Of a stretch of DNA of 64,000 bases, positions 50,259 to 63,346 are shown in pieces; the stretch's first letter is position 1; each line of letters begins with the position of its first letter. This stretch comes from Paralvinella palmiformis (lineage: Eukaryota; Annelida; Polychaeta; Terebellida; Alvinellidae), in assembly GCA_025642065.1 (NCBI GenBank), contig JAODUP010000428.1, forward strand, positions 124,001 through 188,000, read 5' to 3'. A program made the position numbers and the translations under genes. A model generated the notes under the pieces. It had not been told where the DNA came from. It did not search any database and worked only from the letters and a program-made list of their open reading frames with translations.

Positions 50259-50887
50259 TTAATTCATGAAAGGTGTCTGTTACCAGTGTACTCTATTTAC
50301 TGTCTAATCACTTATTCAGTTCATTATGTGTGAAATTACAAGACAATCTTTCCGAAATCATGTAGACATTCATTTTTGTTACGACAAATCTGGAAACTAG
50401 TTTGGATGAAAAGTGACCAAATTTAAATCTTGAATGTTATCTTTTGGTGAATGTTCCTCGAATGATAAAATGTTCCCAGTATCAGACCACAGTAGGATTT
50501 CTGTGCCAAAGCATTACCATCAGATCATTCTTACAAAATCGGAATTACAATGGCACGTTATATAAGAGATGGCTAGTCTATCTGTTGCTATAAAATATTC
50601 TGGCATTGATTGCCATCACAGAATTTTCAGTATTATTCCTCTGTGAGAAGTAGAGATGTTTCTTTCACTTGTACAGGCCAGTAAATAATGAACACACTCC
50701 CGACACACATACATACAGATAACATGACACACAAGTGTGGATGACTGCCCAATTTTAATAATTATAAAATGCTAATAGATTTTCATGTTATTGTGAATTT
50801 TTTTTGCCATTATCCTAGAGCACTGTTTGCTCAAAATTGAAGTAGGTAGCTAAATCAACCAAGCTATCTCTGTAAAATGCAAGATGT

Positions 50888-50965
50888 AAGCCAGTCAGGA
50901 TTTGAACTGAAGCCTTAGTGGCCTGTGACTGACCTTACTACTAATTATGCTATGGAATTGCCCAG
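50888..50965 (-). repeat. tRNA-like SINE head, family D
   Basis: Minus strand A-box-like TAGCATAATTAGTAGTAAGG and B-box CAGTTCAAATCCTG about 40 bases apart. No body was assigned. Confidence 0.5.
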
Positions 50966-51190
50966 TGCGTTTGAATAATATACAAATTATGTTTTTGTGG
51001 CATTACAAGTGGCCACTGAAAAAGACATCACCCCCCCCCAAAAAAAAAAAATATTTGAGAACCGCCAACCTTTAGATGTATAGCTGCTATACACCCTACT
51101 AAAAGGCTGTACAATTTAAAGTAATTTGATTCATCAGATCATAGCTGAGCTATAAACTGTTTTCAGTGATGAAAGCTACCTTAACATTTG

Positions 51191-54100
51191 TCAGTGTGAG
51201 AGTTCCTTTTTAAAACAATCCTCATCAGGATCTGCTTCGACTAAGGCCAGTTCCTCTCTCCAGCTGACACCCTCTGTCCAGCAGCTGTTTTCACATGTGT
51301 ATACCAGAACGGTGCCAAATTCTAGGATTGGATCTGGAAAAGGAACGTTATTTTTTGTTTTGAGTGTGTTTCAAAACTGGTTACATTGTGTGTAAATACT
51401 AATACCTGTGTGTGTGTGTCTGTCTGTTTGTACTTATACTTTCAGTAATCTACATATGATCTAATCTATAACCTGTTTCTGGAGAAACTCGTAACAAGTT
51501 TACTAATGCAGGCATAAGCTGAAGTTCAAACACTCGAGGGGCTCCACAGTAACTACATGGAGATGCTGTCACAGGATGGTTGCCTTGTATATGCAGTGGA
51601 CTTCCCCTGAAGGAATACCTAGGAAAAATGATAACTTTAGGTAAGTCTTTCTCCATATATATATATATATATATATATAATAAAACCTGTTTTAAATTAC
51701 CACAATTGTGAGTGTATCTGGTGGTTGTTTTGTCTTTCGCTGTTTAAAATGGAAAAACTTGTTTTATATTATGATAAAATTAAATAAAAGCAAGCACAGT
51801 TCACCGACAGAAACTGTTTATTGTCTTGTCATGATGACATTACCAGTAGTGCTAGCATATTATCATACAGTTCTCCTTAGCTACACAAAATTTGGAATAT
51901 CACAATGTATCTTGTTTATGTAATTTCAGAAGTTTGAAAAGTAAGTACAGACCTTATTCTGGGTTGTTTGACAATTTCTCAAGGTTTTCTTGTAGTGTAC
52001 AGCCAGAAACAAAGATCTGCTTATTACATCTGAGCTGAAACTATTCCCATTTTAGAATTCTTTATTAATAATAATCTTTCATTAATGCTTAGACTTCATG
52101 GCTGTCAGTAGTCTTTTCTTTTCAAAATCTCTTGTCACTGAATTTTGTTTCAATTATGATCATGTTCTTTGAATGTAAGATGGATAATGAATTAGAGAGT
52201 AACATGCAAAGTACAATCATTATGTCACATGATATCAAGTTACAGCTAAGCTGATTTACAGATTAATTCACACACACACACACTCTCTCTCTCTATATAT
52301 ATATATCAGATGGTCTATTTACTACTGCTTATAATTATTTGGGTTTTTTTGTGGAATAAAATGACTGGCTTGATATGTATAAAAATTAATATTATGTTTT
52401 ATACAAAACAATACTATGTTTTATATCATCCTTTTTAATCTAATTAAACTAATCAAACACTAACAAACTTAGCGTAGACAATTCCTCTACATCTTAGTCT
52501 GTAGAGTTTAAATATCTCATTGTCAGTGACATCATTATAAAATGTGGCAGAATGTAGACTCCAGCTAAGAAAACTGAAAATGTAGGGACTGGCATAGCAT
52601 GTAAATTTGGGAGAGGTTCCTCGGTTATGGTTTTCAAATAAACCTGCATAAAATATGGTTCTGACAGATGGGAATTTTCATACTAAACATAAGAAGGGTA
52701 GCTTAATTACTCAGATGGCTGGTTATATGGTTGGTTTAAACATATTTTAAGAAACACCAAAGAAGTGCTGATAATGGTATTTTTGTAATATTTGTTGAAA
52801 CTATGAAACTCCTACTTCATTTTGATCAAACTTAATCTCCACAACATTTTGCATGGATCAGCCTCAGTAGATTACTGTCATTATATTTTGTTATAAAAAT
52901 TAAACATTATACTGTGCAAAGGGAAATGAACATAATACTCAGTCAAATACATTTTTATTTGGAAGTATTTAAAATTTCTTTTTAATTATTTTATTTGAGC
53001 AGTCCAAAATGAAGTTTTGTATTTGTATATAAATAATTCCGCAAAATATTTGATTTTTAAATACGTTTTGATATATGTTAAAATACACTTTAAAGGTGTT
53101 TTCAAATGAATATTATAATTAGAAAATCATTGGATAATCATAATATGAAACAACTTATGAGTACCAGTAGATCCACAGAGTAGATCTTACCTTTTCTATA
53201 AAATGCTGACCTTCTAGGATATACATTGTTGTATAATTCATTTATTGACATATAATTCAGCTGATACACCCTGACATTGCTATAATTCATTGCACTTTTC
53301 AAATATTTGAGATTTATACTCATTGAATTCATTGAAAGTTCCAGCCTCTGGTTTTCAAGTTTTTTAAAGCATCGGAGAATACTGATGGCAATTTCAAGGA
53401 TTAGTGCAAGCACTGTCCTGCACAAATACCAGCTTCTTCCAAAGCTATTTCTAATCTGCTAATATCTCTCTTGGTAAAGTATTTCCACAATACAACATTT
53501 CCAAGTATTCCCACAGTATAATAGCTAAACTTTAAATTAATGTGAATCACAAGAAACCATCAGTATGTGTTATTGCCATTTTATTATTCGAAGACACCAA
53601 ACACAGAATACAGTTTATATGTTGATCATGACAATTTAATCATATGATAAATTAACTGAGATCATACAACACTGATCTTATATACTATCATTTGCCTTAT
53701 TATACTGATGATATATTTATTTTATGTTTTTGCAGAGAATGCATTGAACTTCACTAGAAGAAGAATCTCATGTTCAGCCCACAGTGATACAAACACAATC
53801 TACCCTCACATCATTAGTTAACACTCCCAAGAATTGTAACAACGCAAATGCTCATCAATCAGATTGATAAGCTAGCTTGACATGTGATGATTTAGTAATG
53901 GCCGAAATAGCAGTTTTTTATGTGGCTAGCAACATCAAATGAGGGAGACGCATATGCTATGGTCTGTAATTTATAGCTTCCCCACAGAGATTAATTCTAA
54001 ATAAATTTAGAATTTAGAATACATGGCATGTTCGGTGGAGAAAACCTTGCCAGTTGCCTCACTGGATGAAAAACTCCCCTCAATACAGTGCCACAGCCGA

Positions 54101-57011
54101 GGCATGAACCTGCGACCTCCCACACAGAATGACCATAGCCATATAATCTCACACTCTACCTATGTAGCCAAAGAGGTGGTATGATATGTATGATGTTATC
54201 ATTGTTATGTGATGATATATTTGATCATATGCAACAACATATATGATGTTATGTGATGTGTCATGATGTATGTTATGTTATGATCACATAAGAGGTAAAG
54301 TGTGATGTTTTACCAACAGTATTACAAAATGTGTGGACCAAAAGAAATAAATCGGAAAAACGTCTTTTTTAAATTAATTTGAAAATATTCTTATTTAAAT
54401 ACATTTATATTTGTATTGTATTTGACTTGAAAAGAATTTGTATTGAAATACTTTAAAATGTATTTGATGTCCATGTCTGATATCCATTCAGGAATTTAAA
54501 AATAAACTAGATATTAGAAACATCTTACATTTTGTGGGGATGGTAATCCAAGATATGGTAAATAGAACAATTTTATGTATATTTTCAACAAGTAATCAGC
54601 GTTTTCTATATCTAATAATACACTGTAACTAACAAAAAATCCATTTGACAATGTTTCTACATTGATAAAAAAAATGTCGCATTCAAACTATTTATTTTAA
54701 ATATGATTAGTAATACCAGTATAAAATATTAATCCTGAAATAATATGATAATCTTGGACCAAACACCACTTGACGTAATTATTCACTTACGTTTGCAAAC
54801 CTTCTTCATGCCTACCTTAATAGTTGTTCTGGACATCTAGATACCCTTTTATGAAATTTGTGGAAAACCCTATCACCATGTTTCAGCGATGTCTTTTCAT
54901 ATTTTTCACCAGCTGCTTCAGTATTACTGAAATGGAAGATGATCTTAGAATATGTGCCTTCATTGAATAAACAAAAAAATTGTTAATAATCAAAACAGTA
55001 AAATGTAACTGAAATTTATGATTATTTGGGAATATCCCAACATGGCAGTCTATATATTAGTAAAGGCTTTTATGCATTAGCATAGTCACAAATCAAGTAG
55101 ATATTTCTAGTAAATAGTATACCTTTTGTGCCATACCAGTTTCCACTTACCAAATTCATAATTTAATATTAATTTTGTTTATTTCCTAACTAATAAATAC
55201 CATGACTGACATATATGTTTATTACACATTGTGTCTACTAGAAGTATGCTAAAGTTCTACTCCTAGTTGTTACATAAAGCATTACAATATGACAGTATGT
55301 CATATAATTATTACTAAGACTTAATACCTTGAACTAGATGTAATTTTTGTTATGTCTAAGCCTTCTTTTATCATATACTGCTTAAGTAGTTCTTGTTCAT
55401 GTTTTAATACAAAGGACAGGTCTTCAGGCTCCTCAAATACACTTAAATAGTAGGAACACAGTGTTAGATGATTTATGTTTGAGGATGATGCGACAGTAGT
55501 TTCTTCAGCAATGTTATGGCATCTTTGATCTCCCAATGGCAACATGTCAGGGTAGTCATGTCTCTGAAGAGGAAGATCCTCCATGACACAATGGTGTACT
55601 ACTTCAATATTATTCTCGTCATTGCCTGAATCCATGGCATCTTCCAGCACCACATTCTGAAGTTTGTTAAACAGAACTTGTTCTTCTGTGGTAGATGTTG
55701 TTGCAGTGCCAACATCAGCACAGCTTCCATCAAGACAACCAGCTATTTTATCATTGCTAGCTGTAGTAGCATTATCATCATCAACTACATCCCAATCATC
55801 AGCATTGTCATTCCAAGTATCCGATGTAGCACCTTCAACTTTGATAGTATTCTGGTATGTTTCATCAATTACCTGGCACCTAATAATCTTCCAGCTGAAA
55901 TACAAGAAGTATTTTATGCAAACGGAAATGTAGGTTAAATAAGCTAGGCAATTGCCAATTATAATGAGACAAGGTGAGAGATTAAATACCAAGATATAGC
56001 CAGGCCTAGGATTTGAACTACTTTGCTAGAGATATGTGATAGACCATATGCTACAAGTCTGATCACAAAGACACAAGTTTTAATTAACAGTAGTGTAACA
56101 CTTTAATGGAAAAAGTGAATGTAAAATAAGAACGCTTTATTTTAAAAATCACATTGGTGAATTGCTAATGCAGTCAAATATTTATGGCATGAAAAACAAT
56201 GCTACATTATAATAAAATGGACTATGACAATGTTAACATACCAGTGACTTTGATTCCAGCATGGTTTTGATGTACAGCCAAATACATAAAGATTGCGATG
56301 ATATGGAGAGTTATTCAGGGGGCAGTAAACTTGAGCTATCAAAGGCATCCACTTTCCACAAACATCACAGCATGGGATATCAATTGACTTTTCAGGCCAG
56401 TTCTGAGAGAAATTTCAAATTAATTAAAGTAATGACTAACATTAATGATTGAAGTCGTTTACAAATTTCACATCATATAGTTTATTATAGATCTACTGTC
56501 CCCTGATATAGAAGATATTTAGACCTTTACTACTCTAGTCTACTGTCTACAGTCTAGTGGTACATTGCCACTGTCATTTAGTCATTGCCACATTGGGTCT
56601 AATCGTAATTATTTTCATGCATTTTATATAGATATAATTATAATACATATGTATTTACGTATTATTCGCGATCTTTAAAAAAAACAAGAACAAGCTAAAA
56701 ACACTAAAACACAATTCATACATACAGTAACATTGCATAGATGACATTAAATATTTTCTTGCAATACGTCCTCAACATTTTTGATCCATATTTTTGCTAA
56801 TTCTACACCACAGTGTATATGAAATACTGATTTTAATAGCCTCTAGACACAAATGTAAACATTTTATTTAGTTCTAAAATAAATCTAGAACGTTATGACT
56901 TCGAAGGCGATAGAGAAAATTTACCGGAGAACCTCCAATTTTATTGTCACGAAAACATGTCTTTGTTGCGTCTATAACTCTTTCATCACAAATTCCAAGT
57001 AATACATTCAT
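51191..57011 (-). CDS. PDCD2L: Programmed cell death 2-like protein (PDCD2L), six exons
   Basis: Minus-strand exons 57011-56925, 56402-56242, 55894-55328, 54926-54816, 51618-51473 and 51333-51191 join in phase to 404 residues (human about 358). Exon 1 codes MNVLLGICDERVIDATK. Exon 2 has the N-terminal Cys-rich fold (CCDVCGKWMPLIAQVYCPL, then HRNLYVFGCTSKPCW). Exon 3 holds a long acidic, Asn/Asp-rich linker and then CSYYLSVFEEPEDLSFV. Exon 4 has HGDRVFHKFHKRVSRCPEQL. Exon 5 has CSYCGAPRVFELQLMPALVN. Exon 6 has FGTVLVYTCENSCW and ends EDCFKKELSH. These are the blocks of the PDCD2 C-terminal domain. The family chaperones or exports 40S ribosomal components (RPS2/uS5). The extra length is in the acidic linker. 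Introns carry SINE-like repeats. Confidence is very high. Confidence 0.96.
51655..51679. repeat. (TA)n microsatellite
   Basis: Twelve or so TA units in PDCD2L intron 4, about 35 bases from the exon 5 acceptor. Confidence 0.9.
52269..52306. repeat. (CA)n(CT)n(TA)n compound microsatellite
   Basis: Three dinucleotide runs in direct succession in PDCD2L intron 4. Confidence 0.9.
54040..54182 (-). repeat. tRNA-derived SINE, family E, in PDCD2L intron 4
   Basis: Minus strand: CCACCTCTTTGGCTACATAG, GGTAGAGTG (A box) and GTCGCAGGTTCATGCC (B box), then a body with TGAGGCAACTGGCAAGG. The downstream 54180-54300 stretch is ATGTTATG-rich cryptic repeat. Confidence 0.6.
55990..56066 (-). repeat. Degenerate tRNA-like repeat in PDCD2L intron 2
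   Basis: Minus strand B-box-like AGTTCAAATCCTAGG with an A-box-like GTAGCATATGGTC about 40 bases upstream. Confidence 0.4.
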
Positions 57012-57095
57012 AATTAAGAGAACAACTTATCAGTCATAAAGAACAAAATAAAAGCTGTTTCGTAAATAAAACATGCTCGCGGGATAGTGTTTAGC
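57012..57095. promoter_or_regulatory. PDCD2L upstream region, possibly bidirectional
   Basis: 84 bases separate the PDCD2L ATG (minus) from the ATG of a possible plus-strand first exon. The DNA from 57070 to 57245 has more CG dinucleotides than its surroundings. Promoter function is inferred from position. Confidence 0.35.
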
Positions 57096-58404
57096 ATGTC
57101 TGATGAAGATGTATCGGGACAACGCGTACCGATAATTACTCGTACTTCAGATAGTTCGTATCCAAGCAAATCTGTATGCTGGAAATATCGCAACCCTTAC
57201 TTATTGACACCGTGCCACACCCAGTAAGAACAACGTACGTATGTAACCTTAATTTCGCCAAACCTGACGGTCTGACATACTGCTATTATTGAACTTTTAA
57301 TTTATTGCTTATATTAGTCCAATTTTATATATAAACAATCTTGAGAACGAGTAGTTCTCGGGTGTCCATGCTTGTGAATGAAAAGAAACACATTTCAAAT
57401 TGAACATTTTAGACAAAGAAAACAATGTAAGATTATCAAACTGCAAAAAAGTGACACTAAACAACATTACACAAGATACAATATTCTACAACTTGCACTA
57501 TACACATTTACATAAAACACAGCATAATAGATATCACATAACATAAGCAAACTGCCATTTAAACGAAAGAAATAGCAAATTTAACAGATGTATATCAGAT
57601 GGCTCAACACCGTTCATAGCATGTTGCTTGTTACTGTCCAAAATATAATAAATAAATTATATATGATATGTGTTAATAATTAACTTGCTCTGGTCCTGGA
57701 AATTAAAATAAAATATGCTTATTTGTATTATGACACAATTGCTTACCGACTAGAGCATATCAAACAATCAAACACGATAAATACATTTTGTTTAAAGCCG
57801 GAATTATGAACCCGTAATGGGGTTTAAAAGACGTCCACTGTTTTTTTTTGTGTAGCTCACTACAATAATCGTTTTCTTTCTAACATAAAAACTAGACAAT
57901 CCATGTTCAGCAAAGAGGTTTAATGGGAGTGTTACAGAAAAAGAAAATCAGAGGACTGTTTCGTTTAGTAATATCTCATCGACATCTAGCTTGGGGCGAG
58001 GCTCAAGAGTACATTTACAGATTAAAAGTATTCCACAAAAAAATCAGATTGACAGTTCCATCGCGAGCGTGGTGTGTGTGTGTGTGTGTGTGTGTACTTA
58101 TCAGTGTACTCCAAGTTCTATCCAAGATTCTCAAATTTGTTTTTGTTTAGTAAACGAAAACCATCTTCTACAAGTTATTCTGGGCATATAATGATTGAAT
58201 TTAGGAAATAAAGTAATTGTTAATTACGAATTCGTTTACGTAAGTACTTGACGAGAATTGGTAATCCTTTACATCGCTTAAGTAACGATCGATGTTTATA
58301 TTTATCATGACTAACAGTTTTCAACAATATTTTATTTATTTATTTCAGTAACAGGAAAGGTGTACACAAAGAAGAGCATTTCTTTCGTTTCCCGAAAGAA
58401 AAAT
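57096..58404 (+). CDS. Possible unknown gene divergent from PDCD2L (weak model)
   Basis: A candidate first exon at 57096-57223 starts MSDEDVSGQRVPIITRTSDS and ends at a good donor (CCA then GTAAGA). It joins in phase with a candidate exon from 57943, after an acceptor ending GTTACAG, that reads KENQRTVSFSNISSTSSLGR and is Ser/Thr-rich. The path then meets a TG microsatellite (58074-58095). A third possible exon follows acceptor ATTTATTTCAG near 58347 and ends TGA. Its frame cannot be fixed because the second donor is uncertain, and I do not recognise the protein. Against it: no homology and a microsatellite at the critical junction. For it: head-to-head position, CG-rich start and phase match between the first two exons. 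Confidence 0.3.
58074..58095. repeat. (TG)n microsatellite
   Basis: About ten TG units at the end of the second candidate exon above. Confidence 0.85.
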
Positions 58405-58847
58405 AAAGTTAGTGTAAAATGAAATATGATATGGCTTTTTAAAATAAAGGATACTTTTAAAAGCATAATAATTTGAAGTAGACACGCCCCTACTTGACAT
58501 GACCCTCCGGCGACGCCCACCTGTACTTACATGAACTCAAGAAAATCAATATTCTTAATCCTAACTTACCGCAAATAAGGAGTCTGACTAAATGTTCAAT
58601 ACATATGTGTAGTTTGGGGTCTCCACCGAAGATCGTTTGATCTGTTTTAGTGGCAAGACCTATGTGCCTACAACAAAAAGAAAAATTCATACACGTCTTG
58701 GTTTCGTAGATTATCAAAATATCTGCAATAATTAGTAGCATAACTTCACAATATTTCAAACTCACTGTTTGCAAGACAAACTACTGAGACCGCTAAAGTG
58801 GCATGTGATGTCGTGTAGACGATGAAAAAATGGCGATGTTAATTATT

Positions 58848-59419
58848 CTAGTATTGAGTTATGAGGTGTTTTTTCAGGCAATTTGTAAATGATTTGATGG
58901 CATTCTTTATTCTCAGTTCAGGAGGCAAATTTGACCACAATTTGGGCCCTTGGTGAATGAATATTTTAGCGATTTTACTCGTCAACCTTTTTTGTACGTG
59001 TGGGCCTAATCGTTTTCGAGTATTATACTCGTGAATTTCAGCATTTGTAGAGAAAATTGTGGACAGTGGGGTTGATAGTTTATCATGTACGCAGGAATAC
59101 ATCAGTTTGCACAACTGTAATTTATAAATATCTTCTAATTTAGGTATTGTTAATTTCCTGAACAATGGACTTGTGTTTATTGTAGGAAACATTGTAAACA
59201 TTTCGTATGCACCGTTTTTGAATTATTTCTAGCCTATGTAGCTTATATTGATATGCAGCTCCCCATAGTATGATGCCATAGGATAGATATGAATGGACAA
59301 AGCTATGGTACAGTAATCTAAGATTATCTGTTGACAGAAATCTCCTGGCAGAATTTATGGGATATGAACTACTTGGTATTCTTTTCACTAAATGATTGAT
59401 ATGTTCCGTCCACTCCAGT

Positions 59420-59493
<74 letters not shown>

Positions 59494-60850
59494 AATAAAC
59501 TTTATTCTACTGACACTAGTGATATGATGAACACCCAGCTTCATGGAAATACTATTGCACTATGTTTCAGGCGAAAAACAATAAGTTTCGTTTTTTGTAT
59601 GTTCAATGATAATTTGTTCGCATAAAACCACTGGGCTAGAACATTCACATCATTTTCAATACATAAGTTATTTTCATTTTGATTGGTGTGATATATTGTC
59701 GTATCATCCGCAAATAATATGCACTGTGAATAAGACAAGGAGTTTGGTAAATCGTTTGTATAGATGATGAACAAGAGTGGTCCCAATACGGAACCTTGTG
59801 GAACACCATAGGGAACGTCATGAAATCTGGATTGAGTGCCACAGTATGACACAAACTGTGACCTAATGCATAGGTAATTTCTGAACCAGTCCAGGGCAAT
59901 ACCTCGTACACCATAATGGTCAAGTTTATTCAAAAGAATTTGATGATCTACCATGTCGAAAGCCTTGGAAAAGTCCAGGAACACAGCCAAGGTAGTATGT
60001 TTATTTTCAATAGATGTCATTAAGTGAGACGCAAATTTAACTACTGCATCAATGGTGCTGCGCTTCGGTCGGAGTCCATACTGGTTTTCATACAGTGTAT
60101 CTTGTTTGCATAAAAAACTGTAGAGCATTTCATGAACTATTTTTTCTAGTATTTTTGATAATGAAGGAAATTGGCCTGTAATTTTCCATATCGGTTTTGT
60201 CTTTAGATATGTGTATTGGTATCTCCTTCGCACTCTTCATGCTCCTGGGTACGTCACCTGTTGTAATGATATTGTTAAATAATCTACACAAAGGAATACA
60301 TATGGATTGATTCAGAGTTTTGAATTTATGCCATCATGACCAGAGCTATTCTTGGGTTTAAGGGACATTATGATTGATCGATCGGGTGCTAATAAATTGT
60401 TACGAATGGGATTCTGTTAGGACATAGATGACTATTTCAAGGAGAATAATTAGTTACTAATGGGATGTTTCATGTAATGATCATACGATTTTTCAGGAGC
60501 AGAAATGCGTTCGGCAAATTGTTCGTCCAATTTCAGATAAATATTTACAGAACATATTCGAAAGAGTTTTAGGATCTTTTATGACGTCATTTCCACTTCT
60601 AAACACTTCCGACATATTGTTCTTATCGTTTTGTTTCCCAATTATTTCCTTAAGTATCTTCCACGTTCTTTTGTTTATGAAGCTTTTTAATTTGTTATAT
60701 AAATTTCGATATTTAATTAAATCAATATATGCTTTTTCTAAACAGACTTTTTCTAAACATTTTCTCTCTAATTATTGATGATTTTAGTAGGGCCGGGGTC
60801 ATCCAGTGTTCTCTAATAATATTTCTATATTTCTTAACTATTCACACTCG
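58848..60850 (-). pseudogene. Non-LTR retrotransposon, Jockey/CR1-like reverse transcriptase, degraded
   Basis: Read right to left. 60780-60560 codes a linker with RTWKILKEIIGKQNDKNN. Near 60350 a fragment has LKPKNSSGHDGINSK, the usual block before the RT. A long frame at 60233-59541 has GQFPSLSKILEKIV, the palm motif AVFLDFSKAFDMVDHQILL, GVPQGSVLGPLLFIIYTNDL and the catalytic FADDTTIYHTN. It continues with KFIGI, a (TA)n run, then GLEWTEHINHLVKR, and the tail at 59201-58848 with YNTRKR and LPPELR. Frame changes near 60550, 60240, 59541 and 59180, and stops upstream, make it inactive. The endonuclease part is missing, so it is 5'-truncated. The 3' end is at about the TAG at 58850-58848. Confidence 0.85.
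59425..59491. repeat. (TA)n microsatellite inside the LINE reverse-transcriptase frame
   Basis: About 33 TA units. On the minus strand the run is read as alternating Ile-Tyr and keeps the LINE frame open. Confidence 0.9.
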
Positions 60851-61558
60851 CATTCTTTCATAAGCTACTTGCTTTGAACGTGATGTGTTGTGTGTGTGCG
60901 CGCGCACACGTTTATTCACGGAAATGGTCTGCTTAATGGTACGTCAAACCCGACCGACTTTCTGTATGATTTATAAAACATTCACTTTACCATATAAGCC
61001 AATATCATTTGCTATCTTTTGTAAAGCTGGAAGACAGGTAAAGCACCACCTCCGATCTGTTTGATGATGTTTTGATAAAGAAAGGTGCACCGTAACACAG
61101 ATTATCGCTTAATATTATATCTAAATGCCAGTAATCAGCCGAGAAGATTGTCTTCTGCCGGCATATGTCAGGCTGTCTTCATCTTTTCAAAACAATAACC
61201 TACATCATGCTGTTGCTCATGACAAAATCCAATAACGTGTCATAACCAACCTATCATAAACAAAACTAAAATATCAGGTAAGACTGGTCATATTTCACCC
61301 AACACCGACACTCTGAAGATTAGGACGTCAGTCAACAAGAATGTATTGACGTCTATCACCGTTTTATTTTAATAACGTTGAAACATGTTTGCTCTTTGCC
61401 ACCATGAAATGATCAAGGGAATAGCATTATTTATATAAATCAACAATTATAGTTTGTGATTCAAGAAGACTACGAAATATTTTACATATTCTTATGTCAT
61501 AAATGTGTAACTGATGCAATGTTCTAATGATACTGAAAGAAGCCAACAAAATATAAAA

Positions 61559-61560
<2 letters not shown>

Positions 61561-61614
<54 letters not shown>
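61561..61614. repeat. (TA)n microsatellite
   Basis: 27 AT units without interruption. Confidence 0.95.
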
Positions 61615-61616
<2 letters not shown>

Positions 61617-62312
61617 TGTTATTTATAAGTGGTAAACACAAATTTAGGTTCATCAGAAAATACTGTTGCTGTGTTTACTTGGTGAATAATGTTTTTCTGG
61701 CTTCACTATCGACGGTGTCTCTGCAGCAAACTCTATATAATTCTCTGTATTTAATAGATCACTACCTGTATTATATATATTTTTTGATTAGTTGTTGTAT
61801 TTATCTTGATATTGTGGGAAAAGTAATTAAATATAGCCAAAACATTGCATTATGGAGCTGCTAAACGATATTTGTATCAAAGATGAAAAAAACAAAACAA
61901 GTTACCGCATCGATGATCCAAACATTATTAGTGAACCCAATAAAGGTATTCATAGATCTTACTTCGGGACGAGCAAAGGTTGGGTTAAATTTAATTTTAG
62001 TTTTAGATTAATTTTGAAAATAATAATTTAACACCTGATCGCATTTTATTAAATGTCCAGTTTAATGAGAGAATTTAGACATAACAGATTTGAATATTTA
62101 TGAATAGGCATACAGATGTGCGGATATGGTCTAGAAAATTGGGGATGAAAATTAACACGTTTTTCTAAGTTGTCAGATAAATTTGGCAATTATTCTAGAA
62201 GAGGCAATGTGCTACACTAATTACTAATTACGCTTGTAAACTGTGACACTGGACAATTACAAAATATAAATCATGGGGATACACAACAAATCATCATGAA
62301 TAATAAAATCAT

Positions 62313-62313
<1 letters not shown>

Positions 62314-62362
<49 letters not shown>
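62314..62362. repeat. (TA)n microsatellite
   Basis: About 24 AT units. Confidence 0.95.
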
Positions 62363-62365
<3 letters not shown>

Positions 62366-63270
62366 TTCAAGTCTTACGGGCTATTTATACTTATTTTATG
62401 ACATAGTTTATAAAGTTTATGATAAACATTAAAATATTAACCCATTTATCAGTATCTAGGATTCTAAATCCAATTTCTTCCCAACTGTCGATAAATAGCG
62501 ACTACATAGATAAGTCGTGACTGACAGTCTATTTGCGAGAATGAAAACTCAAAATTCAAAACTAACCTTGTGCTCGTCGAGTAGGATTTTAATCCAAAAG
62601 CTATGGCTCACCTAACCCAGACAGAACACCCAGACAACTGCAGACGGAGGTGTTGGACCACTGGCGCTCTTCAAAAAACGAACAAAAATACGTTACCATG
62701 GCGAAAACCACAAAATCAATACACCAATTTCTAGTCCAAACCGTTTAAACTAATTTTTCAGGTAACTTTTCTCTTAACCATAAAACATAACATAAAATAA
62801 CCACCAATTTGTTAAACAATTCTGTTTCGTCCCCCCCCCCCCAGACACCACCAGGAAGAAATACTACAGTATTCACTTTTATAATCTCACAGTTATTTGT
62901 GACATATCTGTGAAATAAAATCATAACATTATAGTGATAAATATACGTGACTGACAACAATTAATGTAAATATTTGGCGTGCGACACTTTACGACACACA
63001 TTCCTGTGTCATTTCACCTGAACACTATTGTCTCCGCCATATTGTATTCCAGCCAATATCATCTTCACACATAACAAGTGAATTAACTACTTAATAATCG
63101 TAATAAATTATTATAATTAGTAAGGAAAAAGAAACAAACGAAATGTGTTGCTGGTAGGGAGTGAATAATGGTCACATAATTAACACGAGAATCATTCATC
63201 ACGAGACAACAAATTGTCAATATGCCAACATGTCTAAATGTTGAATATAACAAGAAAGAAGACACATTAT

Positions 63271-63276
63271 ATGTTA

Positions 63277-63342
<66 letters not shown>
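63271..63342. repeat. (TA)n microsatellite
   Basis: The longest TA run here: about 29 uninterrupted units from 63284, plus an interrupted lead-in. Confidence 0.95.

Positions 63343-63346
<4 letters not shown>

Larger units (their letters stand above)
47760..51190. other. Convergent intergenic and 3' flank of PDCD2L
   Basis: No coding sequence is supported. It contains (TA)n at 49003-49029 running into (TG)n, a duplicated TGCA-(TA)n unit at 50185-50253, and a tRNA-like repeat at 50888-50965. Confidence 0.4.

Noticed and set aside
58347..58404. THAP-like reading of the last candidate exon (GVHKEEHFFRFPKE)
   Set aside because: Only about 17 residues, the required upstream cysteines are absent and an alternative frame is equally open.
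58490..58774. 94-codon minus-strand frame with a donor near 58570 and acceptor near 58670
   Set aside because: The splice-like signals are present but the protein is unrecognised and no adjoining exon was found.
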